A DNA stretch of 64,000 nt, taken from assembly GCA_029168955.1 (NCBI GenBank), contig JAPDOI010000009.1:4209001-4273000 (forward strand), in the 5' to 3' direction. How positions within the stretch are numbered: the first letter of the stretch is position 1; each line of letters opens with the position of its first letter. The DNA comes from Aplectana chamaeleonis (taxonomy: Eukaryota > Nematoda > Chromadorea > Rhabditida > Cosmocercidae). The translations under genes and the position numbers were made by a program. Of this stretch, positions 26,521-36,382 are shown piece after piece. The notes under the pieces are model-generated. The model did no database searches and was not told the DNA's origin. It saw only the letters and a list, made by a program, of their open reading frames with translations.

Positions 26521-26602
26521 CTACTAGGACGGTACACCTCGGTGAAGATGCGTGGAACGACCCGCGTCAGCGGAAAGCCAAACCGATTAAGCCGCGCAAG
26601 TC

Positions 26603-26614
26603 ATATGGAAGGAT
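26603..26614. repeat. Right target site duplication of RTE element
   Basis: ATATGGAAGGAT, exact copy of 23168-23179. The base before it differs (C versus T), so the duplication is 12 bp. Confidence 0.9.
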
Positions 26615-29600
26615 AAGCCTGATGATTTTTCAGGCCAAAAAATTTTTCTCCTTTTCCTGATGCAGTAAACGACGCGAAATTGGTGTCTTGTCGGGTATTT
26701 GACGCGCTGACTCACGAATTTGCTATCAATTTTGCATTTTGAAAGTCTCGTTAATGAGTTGCTTGGGTGAGTTTGGGTTGGGGAGGTTGTGTAGTATCAG
26801 AATTTGAAGCGTTATCCGACTGGTGGTTAAAGAATAGTCGCCTGATTACTTTTGTAGAATCAATCCGTGAAGTTGTCGTCGTTGAAGAAGGTTTTTAAGC
26901 TACATAGAAATCCTCGAATGGATCTTAAAGCTGCTTGAAAAGATTTTGATAACTATTCATCGGGGTTTGGGGCGGGAGTATAAAGTCCGGGAGGTGGTTT
27001 TAAGTCACGTCAATGATCCTGTCGTGTCACCAACGGCACGAAGGTCGTGGACCCCAGGTGATGCCGAGAATTGAATCTCCCCACGCAATGAGGGTGAAGT
27101 CGTTTGGCTGAAGAAAGCAAAAAGAACTCGAAGTTCTCGCTGATTTTTTGGCTATTTCGATGACAGAATGTTGAGAACAGAAAAACGTAATCCCCAACCT
27201 ACCCCTAAATGAGTGCACAATCGTATGGAGCCTAACTATACTTTGAAGGTTTTGGTGGACAGAAATGCACCTACAGCCTGCCAATACTGTTTTGGGAGTG
27301 GTTAGAGATGTGACGAAATAGTGCTTTACTTCTATAGTGATGGAGGCCCAGGTGGTCGTACTTTGTGCTCCGATTCTTTTTTATTATATGGAAGGATAAG
27401 CCTGATGATTTTTCAGACCAAAAAATTTTTCTCCTTTCCTGATGCAGTAAAACGACGCGAGAATTGGTGTCTTAATGGGTATTTGACGCGCTGATCACGA
27501 ATTTGCTATCAATTTTGCATTTAAAAGTCTCTGTTAATGAGTTAAGTGGAGTGAGTTTGGGTTGGGGAGGTTATTGTAGTATCAGAATTTGGAAGCGTTA
27601 TCCGACTGGTGGTTAAAGAATAGTCCTTGATTACTTTTGTAGAATCAATCCGTGAAGTTGTCGTCGTTGAAGAAGGTTTTTAAGCCATACATAGAAATCC
27701 TCGAATGGATCTTAAAGCTGCTTGAAAAAGATTTTGATAACTATTCATCGGGGTTTGGGGCGGGGTATAAAGTCCGGGGAGGTGTGGTTTTTAAGTCACG
27801 TCAATGATCCTAATCGTATCACCAACGCACGAAGGTCGTGACCCCAGAGTGATGCCGAGGTGAATCTCCCCACGCAATGAGAGGTGAAGTCGTTTGGCTG
27901 AAGAAAGGAAAAAGAACTTCAAGTTTCTCGCTTTGATTTTTGGCTATTTCGATGACAGAATGTTGAGAACAGAAAAACGTAATCCCCCCAACCTACCCCT
28001 AAATGGGTGCACAATCAATATAGGCCTAACTATACTTTAGAAGGTTTTGGTGGACTGAAATGCACCTACAGCTCAATACTGTTTTGGAGTGGTTAGAGAT
28101 GTGACGAAATAGTGCTATAATTGATGTGGAGGCCCAGGTGGTCGTACTTTGTGCTCCAATTCTTTTTTATTATATGGAAGGATAAGCCTGATGATTTTTC
28201 AGACCAAAAAATTTTTCTCCTTTCCTGATGCAGTAAACGACGCGAAATTGGTGTCTTATGGGTATTTGACGCGCTGATGCGAATTTGCTATCAATTTTGC
28301 ATTTAAAAGTCCTCGTTAATAGGTTATGGAGTGAGTTTGGGTTGGAGAGGTTGTGTAGTATCAGAATTTGAAGCGTTATCCAGAGCTGGTGAGATTTAAA
28401 GAATAGTCCTTGATTACTTTTGTAGAATCAATCCGTGAAGTTGTCGTCGTTGAAGAAGGTTTTTTAAGCTACATAGAAATATCGAATGGATCATAAAGCT
28501 GCTTGAAAAAGATTTTGTGTAACTATTCATCGGGGTTTGGGGCGAGGTATAAAGTCCGGGAGGTGGTTTTTAAGTCACGTCAATGATCCTGTCGTGTCAC
28601 CAACGCACGAGAAGGTCGTGACCCCAGGTGATGCCGAGAATTGAATCTCCCCCCACGCAATGAGGGTGAAGTCGTTTGGCTGAAGAAAGGAGAAAAGAAC
28701 TCGAAGTTCTCGCTGAAGTTTTTGGCTATTTCGATGACAGAATGTTGAGAACAGAAAAACGTAATCCCCAACCTACCCCTAAATGAGTGCACAATCGTAT
28801 GAGCCTAACTAAACTATGCTGAAGGTTTTGGTGGAACTGAAATGCACCTACAACTCAATACTGTTTTGGAGTAGTTGGTTAGAGATGTGACAGAGGAAAT
28901 AGTCATATATTGATGGAAGCTGAGGTGGTCGTACTTTTGTGCTCCGATTCTTTTTATTATATGGAAGGATAAATACAGATGATTTTTCAGACCAAAAAGA
29001 ATTTTCTCCTTTCCTGATGCAGTAAACGACGCGAAATGGTGGTGTCTTATATGGGTATTTGACGCGCTGATCACGAATTTGCTATCAATTTTGCATTTAA
29101 AAGTCTCGTTAATGAGTTATGGAGTGAGTTTGGGTTTGGGGAGGTTGTGTAGTATCAGAATTTGAAGCGTTATCCGACTGGTGGTTAAAGAATAGTCCTT
29201 GATTACTTTTGTAGAATCAGTAAATCCTCATTGAAGTTGTCGTCGTTGAAGAAGGTTTTTAAGCTACACTTAAGAAATCCTCCGAATGGATCTTAAAGCT
29301 GCTTGAAAAAGATTTTGATAACTATTCATCAGGGGTTTAGGGCAGAGAGTATAAAGTCCGGGAGGTGGTTTTAAGTCCACGTCAATGATCCTGTCATGTC
29401 ACCATACGCACTTTGAGGTGCGTGACCCCAGAGTGATGCCGAAAATTGAGATCTCCTCCACGCAATGAGGGTGAAGTCGTTTGGCTGAAGAAAGGAAAAA
29501 GGAACTCGAAGTTCTCGCTGATTTTTGGCTATTTCGATGACAGAATGTTGAGAACAGAGAAAAACGTAATCCCCAACCTACCCTAAATGGAGTGCACAAT

Positions 29601-30139
29601 CGTATGAGCCTAACTATACTTTGAAGGTTTTGGTGGGCTGAAATGCACACTACAGCTCAATCCTGTTTTGGAGTGAAGTTAGAGATGCCTTTGACGAAAT
29701 AGATATGCTATAGTGATTCTGGAGGCCCAGGTGGGTCGTACTTTGTGCTCCGATTCTTTTATTATATGGAAGGATAAGCCTGATGATTTTCAGGACCAAA
29801 AAATTTTCTCCTTTCCTGATGATGCAGTAAACGACGCTTGAAATTGGTGTCTTGAGGGTATTTGACGCGCGCTGATCACGAATTTGCTATCAATTTTGCA
29901 TTTAAAAGTCTCGTTAATGAGTTATGGAGGTGAGTTTGGGTTAGAGGGGAGGTTGTGTATTATCAGAATTTGAAGCGATTATCCGACTGGTGGTTAAAGG
30001 AATAGTCGCTTGATTACTTTTGTAGAATCAATCCGTGAAGTTGTCGTCGTTGAAGAAGGTTTTTAAGCTACGCCATAGAAATCCTCGAATGGATCTTAAA
30101 GCTGCTTGAAAAGATTTTGATAACTATTCATCGGGGTTT

Positions 30140-30155
30140 GGGGCGGGGTATAAAG
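30140..30155 (+). promoter_or_regulatory. GC-box plus TATA-like motif in each array 2 unit (candidate)
   Basis: GGGGCGGGGTATAAAG, an Sp1-like GC run directly followed by TATAAA, is kept in most array 2 units (examples near 26970, 27757, 30930). It could be a core promoter of a repeated transcript. The only evidence is the motif and its conservation, and conservation could simply reflect recent array homogenisation. Confidence 0.25.
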
Positions 30156-32155
30156 TCCGGGAGGTGGTTTTAAGTCACGTCCAGCCATGATCCTGTCGTG
30201 TCACCCAACGCACTTTGAAGGTCGTGACCCCAGGTGATTCACCGAGGTGAATCTCCCCACGCAATGAGGGTGAAGTCGTTTGGCTGAAGAAAGGAGAAAG
30301 AACTCAGAAGTTCTCGCTGATTTTTGGCTATTTCGATGACAGAATGTTGAGAACAAGAAAAAAACGTAATCCCCAACCTACCCCCTAAATGAGTGCACAA
30401 TCGTATGAGGCCTAACTATACTTTGAAGGTTTTTGAGTGGACTGAAATGCACCTACAGCTCAATACTGTTTTGGAGTGGTTAGAGATGTGACAGAAAATA
30501 GTGCTATAAAGTGATGGAGGCCCAGGTGGTCGTACTTTGTGCTCCGATTCTTTTATTATATGGAAGGATAAGCCTGATGATTTTTCAGACCAAAAAAATT
30601 TTCTCCTTTCCTGATGCAGTAAACGTACGCGAAATTGGTGTCTTATGGGTATTTGACGCTGATCACGAATTTGCTATCAATTTTGCATTTAAAAGTCTCG
30701 TTAATGAGTTATGGAGTGAGTTTGGGTTGGGGAGGTTGTGTAGTATCCAGGAATTTGAAGCGTTATCCGACTGGTGGTTAAAGAATAGTCCTTGATTACT
30801 TTTGTAGAATCAATCCGTGAGAGTTGTCGTCGTTGAAGAAGGTTTTTAAGCTACATAGAAATCCTCGAATGGATCTTAAAGCTGCTTGAAAAGATTTTGA
30901 TAACTATTCATCGGGGTTTGGGGCGGGGTATAAAGTCCGGGAGGTGGTTTTGCTAAGTCACGTCAATGATCCTGTCGTGTCACCAACACACTGAAGGTCG
31001 TGACCCCAGGTGATGCCGAGGTGGAATCTCCCACGCAATGAGGGTGAAGTCGTTTGGCTGAAAGAAAGGAAGAACTCAAGAGAGTTCATCGGCTGATTTT
31101 TTGCAGCTATTTCTGATTGACAGAATGTTGAGAACGAGAAAAACGTAATCCCCCAACCTACCCCTAAATGAGTGCACAATCGTATGAGCCTAACTATACT
31201 TTGAAGGTTTTGGTGGACTGAAATGCACCTACAGCTCAATACTGTTTTGGAGTGGTTAGAGATGTGACGAGGAAATAGTGCTATAGTGATGGAGGCCCAG
31301 GTGGTCGTACTTTGTTGCTCCAGATTAACTTTTATTATATGGAAGGATAAGCCTGAGTGATTTTTCAGACCAAAAAAATTTTTCTCCTTTCCTGATGCAG
31401 TAAACGACGCGAAATTGGTGTCTTATGGGTATTTGACGCGCTGATCACGAATTTGCTATCAATTTTGCATTTAAAAGTCTCGTTAATGAGTTATGGTTGG
31501 TGAAGTTTGGGTTGGGGAGGGGTTGTGTAGTATCCAGAATTTGAAGCGATTATCCGACTGGTGGTTAAGAAATAATCCTTGATTACTTTTTGTAGAATCA
31601 ATCCGTGAAGTTGTATACGTCGTTGAAGAAGGTTTTTTTAAGCGCCTACATAAGAAATCCTCAGAATGGATCTTAAGAAGCTGCTTGAAAGATTTTGAAG
31701 TAACTATTCATCGAGGTTTGGGGCGGGAGTATAAAGTCCGGGAGGTGGTTTTAAGTCACGTCCAATGATCCTGTCGTGTGTCACCAACGCACGAAGGTCG
31801 TGACCCCAGAGTGATGCCGAGGTGAATCTCCCCCCACACGCAATGAGGGTGGGAAGTCGTTTGGCTGAAGAAAGGAAAAGAACTCCAGAAGTTCTCGCTT
31901 TGATTTTTGGCTATTTCGATGACAGAATGTTGAGAACAGAAAAACGTAATCCCCCAACCTACCCCTAAATGAGTGCACAATCGTATGAAGGCCTATTTAA
32001 CACTATACTTTGAAGGTTTTGGTGGACTGGGAAATGCACCTACAGCTCAATACTGTTTTGGAGTGGTTAGAGATGTGACAGAAATAGTGCTACTAGTGAT
32101 GGAGAGCCCAGGTGGTCGTACTTTGTGCTCCGATTCTTTTATTATATGGAAGGAT

Positions 32156-32318
32156 TTATTTACACAAGTTTACACTCGTGTGGAAAAAAAAGAGAAAACA
32201 TAAAAACAAACTATCAACCTCAAACAGAATATTCAGAGCAAAGATACTGTAAACCAATGAAACGAGAACAACGATGGATCAGTCCGAGGAATAGCACAGG
32301 GAAACGAGCAACCCAGCA
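32156..32318 (-). other. LINE 3' untranslated region
   Basis: Noncoding stretch between the ORF2 stop and the array 2 junction. On the minus strand it contains T-rich and A-rich short runs and ends near TGTAAATAA. It has no long poly-A, which agrees with CR1-like elements that end in short motifs. Confidence 0.6.
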
Positions 32319-35105
32319 CTACGGAGGGTCACTCCGCCGCTCCCCGGAAGCCAGTTTCATGTGCACTAAGTTCTTATAGGCGCCGAAGTTTATAGGAATA
32401 GTATCGTTCCTACTGAGATCTTCGAATACCGGAACAATTCTATTAGTGAAAAAGCAGCGCCGACACTCAAGATTTGACACGGTACGGTGGAATTTAATCG
32501 GACCCCCCCGGGTTACCGAATCCCTCGTTCTCACGAAATCCCCAGGCCTAAGACCAAACTTGCCATTGAAAAGGATATGATGGAATAGAAACAAATCGTT
32601 CTTTTTCCTTCTGAGAGCCAAAGGCTCTAGGCCAAAGAGTGCATTTCTGTCAGCAGCGGAGGGCAATTGTCCATAAATGAAGCCATGCTGTCTGATAAGA
32701 ACTCTTCTAGTAAAATTGTTCTGTATCTTTTTCCAATCTATTAATGTTCTTGAGTTTGGCGGGGTTGAATACCGGGGTACCGTACTCGAGTAGAGGCCTT
32801 ACATACGTGGTGTAAGCTCTGATAAGCACAGAGGGATTGCAAGTTGACAAACCCCTGAAAATATTATTCATAGCAAAAGTTGCTTTATTCGAGATAGATT
32901 CACAGTGCTTATCAAAACTCAGACTTTTAGTAATAGTGAAACCTAAATCAGTTATTTGGTCAACTTCTTGTATCTGACAGCCACTGACAGTATATTTACT
33001 GTTGGCGTTGCTATTACCCAAGTGGAGAACCTTCGTTTTTTCTTTTGCCAACGGGAGATTCCAATCGCGAGACCAAGTACTAATAATGTCAACAGACTGT
33101 TGTAGCAGGATACAGTTCTCCGGTTGGGAAACGTCCCGATAGATCTTGATATCATCCGCAAATGCACTGAAACCGGTGCCACAGGAAGTGACAAGACCGG
33201 CGATTTCGTGAGAGTGTATATGTTGAAAAGTATGGGCGACAATACCCCGCCTTGTGGTACACCACTCAGGACTGGCCTTGGAGTTGAGTGAGAAGAGTCA
33301 ACACAGACCGAGAACGTCCTGTCAGTTAGGAACGAACGTATCCATGAAACTATTCGCGGATGGATACCAACCATTGAGAGTTTTTGCAATAATTTGTCAT
33401 GAGGAACCTTATCAAAAGCCTTGGCAAAATCAAAATAGACAACATCAACACTCTTCCCAACATCTAGGAAAGCCGTCCACTTGTTTAGTGCTTCTATGGT
33501 TGCCGTCACAGTGGACTTCCCTCCCTGGAAACCATGTTGGAAGGGAGAGATAACCTGATTTGCTTCAAGTGACAAACGATTCTCTTCTTCAGAATTTTTC
33601 GAACAGCCGTGAGAAAATAGATGTTATACTGATTGGCCTGAAATTAGCAGGGTCTGTGAAAGGGGCTTTTTTGGAATGGGGGTAACAAATGATTGCCTCC
33701 ATTTGATGGGGACTTCACCAGACATGAAGCTCCAGATTGAAAATGAACTCCAGGGACCTGCAATATCAAGAGCGATCTGCTTGACAAAGCTGGAGTGGTA
33801 TGGCGTCTGGAGTGATAGAGTTGGATGAGGGCCAGGCAAGAAGTTCCTTGATAATTTCATCTTTGTAAAACCAACATGAATCAGCCATAACTGCGAAAGA
33901 ATTGGAGACAGGTAGACTGTCCATAGAAGAGACGTCAGAAAACGACTTTTGAAATACGTCCGCCAACAACTCAGCTCTATCACTAGCATTCCTCACCAAT
34001 GCCCCATTTGGGTTTGAGAACCCCAACACCTGGTTTTTCCTGCAGTTTAGAGTTGATAAATCTGAAGAAGGAATGTTTATCACTTGACTCTACAGCTTTT
34101 TCTCAGTATGGTTATTATACTTCTTCAATTTATTAGCAAAACGTTCACTAACTTTTTTGAACCGTTCCCAGAACTCAGCACAGTCCTGAGTTTTAGCCAA
34201 ATGCCACGCCTCAGATCTCAACCGCTCAAGGTTGGTTAAATGGGGTGGGAGTCTTCGTTTACTACGGTAACACGGTTCAGGGGGACGAAAGTATCAATGC
34301 AATGATGGATGATAGAAAGAAAAAGCTCGTACTTCTCGTCCACACTGACAACAGTGCCCAAGGAACCGAACCAGTCTACATGAAGTAAATGATTGCGAAT
34401 AGCATCGAGATTTACTTTCCTAAAATTCCTTCTATATACAACGGGAGCATTACACCTCGGAAGGTTAAGTGCAAAATGAACGATAGAGTGATCACTGGAC
34501 CCCAACGGTGGAGAAATGCTTACTGAATTGACCATACAATTATCATTACACAGAACTAGGTCAAGAACATGACCACCACGGTACGATGCCTAACAAATTG
34601 CTCAAGGCTATGACTCGAGCACACAGTTAAAAACTTCTTGAGATGGAACTCACATTGGCAAAAGCAGATGGTTCATTCCAATTGATATCCGGGAGGTTAA
34701 AATCGCCTGTGATGATAGAAGGCCAGCTACAAGAAATGAGGTCGCCGATGGTACTGAACAGTTGCTCAGACAAATTCGAAGTACAAGATGGTGTCCTGTA
34801 CACAACCAGAAACCGTATGGGTTTCAAGTCAATTTCCAAATCCGTGCAAAGGATTTCATAAGCATCAGGGACCGAATCCTGGAACACAAGAACTGGACAA
34901 AAAAGTTTCCTAGCCAGAAAAAGAACTCCTCCACCCTTTTTGCGAAGACGGTCCGACCTCAAAACTTCGTAATGCGAGCACCAGTCACCCAGTAGAGAAA
35001 CCGACCCAACCCCACCGTTCAACCATGTTTCAGTTAAAGAGATAATGTCCGTGTCGAATTTTGAAGCAAGAATTTCACCGCGTCAACGTTCTTTACTAGT
35101 GAGCG
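32319..35105 (-). pseudogene. LINE ORF2: APE endonuclease plus reverse transcriptase, frameshifted
   Basis: Minus-strand pieces at 34627-35022, 34236-34535, 33624-34083, 32952-33575, 32707-33051 and 32319-32666 form one polyprotein in order. Endonuclease: NIRSLVKN near 35090, DIISLTETWL near 35040, a GGGV strand, ITGDFNLPDINW near 34690 and GSSDHS near 34495. Reverse transcriptase: PDAIPLQLC near 33790, VPIKWRQSFVTPIPKK near 33700, QHGFQGGKST near 33530, motif A VYFDFAKAFDKVPH near 33430, motif B GVPQGGVLSPILFNIYT near 33240, motif C FADDIKIYRD near 33155, then LGFTITKSLSFDKHC in the thumb. The C-terminal region ends at 32319. Several single-base frameshifts break it, so this copy is not functional unless some shifts are sequencing errors. 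Confidence 0.88.
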
Positions 35106-35336
35106 AATGTTAGTAGCAATCCATGTAAGGCGGCACAAATTTATCCGGGGAGAGTTTAGCAGTTTCCCGAGCTCGTAGGGGCTGGGTCACCCAGGGAAGA
35201 TGCAGAAGGATCAGTTACAATGTTCGAGGTGCTGGCATGACTTACATTTACAGGAGCAACGATATTCCCACGACTAGAGTTGGGACGCTGCCGTTGGGCC
35301 CTGACCCTGTCCTCTCCTCCTTTGAAAGAGAGGGCC

Positions 35337-35990
35337 TTATAAAGACCCCCTGGAGGAGAAAGATTTGAGCCAGAGGGCTCGACGACAGACTAGATTAGCG
35401 TGAAACGTTGTAGGCAAGACCAACTTAATCAAGCGTGACCTCCCAGAATTCGGGTTACCCATCCGATAAATGGATGTGGGCCTGGACTCAACCTCCAAAT
35501 GATCTAATATCTTAACAATACAATTCTCATCATGTAATCCCCTAACCGATGATGTGACATCGGAAGCTCCATCAATACCAGAGATCACTACCGACCGCTT
35601 CCTCTCACGTTCCTCAAACGTGCAATCACAGTTATTAGTAGGCCTAACAGGAGAAGATGAGCGCACAGTTAAGTTGTGGGAAAGCTCAGACTTGAGAGTA
35701 ACAATCTCAGCTTGTAATACGGCATTATCCTGGAAGTAGCTGGGCATTCTTAGCGGCTAATGACCTATTCTCATCTACAAGTTCAAGATTCTTCGACATG
35801 ATTAAATCAAACTTCTCCTCATAGACGAGAATTCGCTTATCACAAGCTTCAGATGCGTTGGAAGCGTTTCATCCTTCATCAATTCCACAACAGCACTAGC
35901 AAAATCCAACGGTGCTTGTGATCCAACTTCTCCGCCGCGACTTGTTGATGCTCGCGTCTGAACAGGAGAGCGGCGAACACGGTTAGGCAT
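35337..35990 (-). pseudogene. LINE ORF1: coiled-coil nucleic-acid-binding protein, frameshifted
   Basis: Starts at ATG 35990 (MPNRVRRSPVQTRAS, a basic N-terminus). A heptad-like segment follows (LELVDENRSLAAKNAQ), broken by a frameshift near 35750-35800. It then reads QAEIVTLKSELS, a serine-rich linker, ERERKRSVVISGI and IYRMGNPNSGRSRLIKLVL. The last two blocks fit the conserved C-terminal half of ORF1 in nematode CR1-like elements, which bind the element RNA. Placed 5' of ORF2 as expected. Confidence 0.75.
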
Positions 35991-36308
35991 ACTTACGAAG
36001 CAGATGAGTTGAAGCTAATAGACCTGTGATGGTGGCTTGTTGAAAAGTCGAGTATATGATTTCGCACCCCGCCACAGAGGTACTCGCAGTTAGTAGACGT
36101 TGACAACAGACCAAGAGCAGTATATATAAACGTCGGCTGCTTGACGAGATACGTGCGATTCAATAGCGCATTTGATATCCAACCATCAAGTATACGAGTG
36201 GTAGGCCGGAGAACAGCAAGGTACCGTACCCTTCAAGGAATCGAACAGTGGACAGTGGATCCGTTATCAGCTTCTCGAATAATACTGCTACTGGAAATTC
36301 AGCTCGAT
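35991..36308 (-). other. LINE 5' untranslated region
   Basis: About 318 bp between the SL1 exon and the ORF1 start. On the minus strand it begins ATCGAGCTGAATTTCC directly after the SL1 3' end. It contains TATATATA (about 36119-36127), which could belong to an internal promoter, but that is only a motif. Confidence 0.6.
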
Positions 36309-36330
36309 CTCAAACTTGGGTAATTAAACC
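36309..36330 (-). other. SL1: SL1 spliced-leader exon fused to LINE 5' end
   Basis: The minus strand reads GGTTTAATTACCC then AAGTTTGAG, all 22 bases of the nematode SL1 leader. In an SL RNA gene this is followed at once by a GT splice donor (GTAAAC in C. elegans). Here it is followed by ATCGAGCTG, so this is not an SL RNA gene. It is the processed exon joined to the LINE 5' UTR, as in a trans-spliced mRNA. Chance occurrence of a 22-base match is negligible. That trans-splicing preceded reverse transcription is inference. Confidence 0.93.
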
Positions 36331-36382
36331 GGACTATTACCACGGAACTCGTAACCGGACTATTACCACGGAACTCGTAACC
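36331..36382. repeat. Two exact 26-bp tandem repeats abutting SL1
   Basis: GGACTATTACCACGG...GTAACC occurs twice with no difference (36331-36356, 36357-36382). On the minus strand each copy begins GGTTACGAG, and the SL1 exon begins GGTTTAATT, so the 5' junction has CCGGTT in common with the flank. This may be microhomology used when the LINE 5' end joined target DNA. Confidence 0.85.

Larger units (their letters stand above)
23180..26602 (+). mobile_element. RTE-clade non-LTR retrotransposon, decayed, about full length
   Basis: 3423 bp inserted in array 2 and flanked by a perfect 12-bp duplication (ATATGGAAGGAT). Length and order (APE endonuclease then reverse transcriptase, short 3' end without a long poly-A) fit nematode RTE elements of about 3.3 kb. 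Many frameshifts and stops interrupt the single expected ORF2, so it is inactive. The bounded target duplication shows insertion by target-primed reverse transcription after array 2 had formed. Confidence 0.93.
26603..32155 (+). repeat. 785-bp tandem array (array 2), right part
   Basis: Seven more copies in the same orientation. TATGGAAGGATAAGCC recurs at about 26605, 27388, 28175, 28967, 29765, 30560 and 31338, and the last, cut at GGAAGGAT, ends at 32155. Copies differ mostly by 1-3 base insertions or deletions and few substitutions, a pattern often left by uncorrected long reads. Short open frames such as 30511-30795 are not kept from copy to copy. Confidence 0.94.
32156..36330 (-). mobile_element. 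CR1/Jockey-type LINE carrying SL1 at its 5' end
   Basis: A 4175-bp minus-strand non-LTR element: 5' SL1 exon (36309-36330), about 318-bp 5' UTR, ORF1 (35990 to about 35337), ORF2 with APE endonuclease and reverse transcriptase (about 35105 to 32319) and a 3' UTR. Both ORFs are interrupted by frameshifts, but catalytic motifs survive (LTETWL, GDFNLPDINW, SDHS, FADD). The left edge abuts array 2 at the same base of the unit where the RTE element inserted. No matching target duplication is visible at the right edge, so the locus was probably rearranged or the element landed elsewhere first. Confidence 0.88.

Noticed and set aside
30511..30795. 94-codon open frame in array 2
   Set aside because: The frame is broken in the other copies of the unit, so it is not conserved as coding sequence.
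21815..32155. 5S rDNA/SL1 cluster, suggested by the tandem unit near 0.8-1 kb
   Set aside because: I looked for 5S rRNA and SL1 sequence within the unit on both strands and saw neither.
36309..36330. SL1 RNA gene
   Set aside because: The leader is followed by ATCGAGCTG rather than a GT donor, there is no Sm-site region, and no 5S rRNA is nearby.
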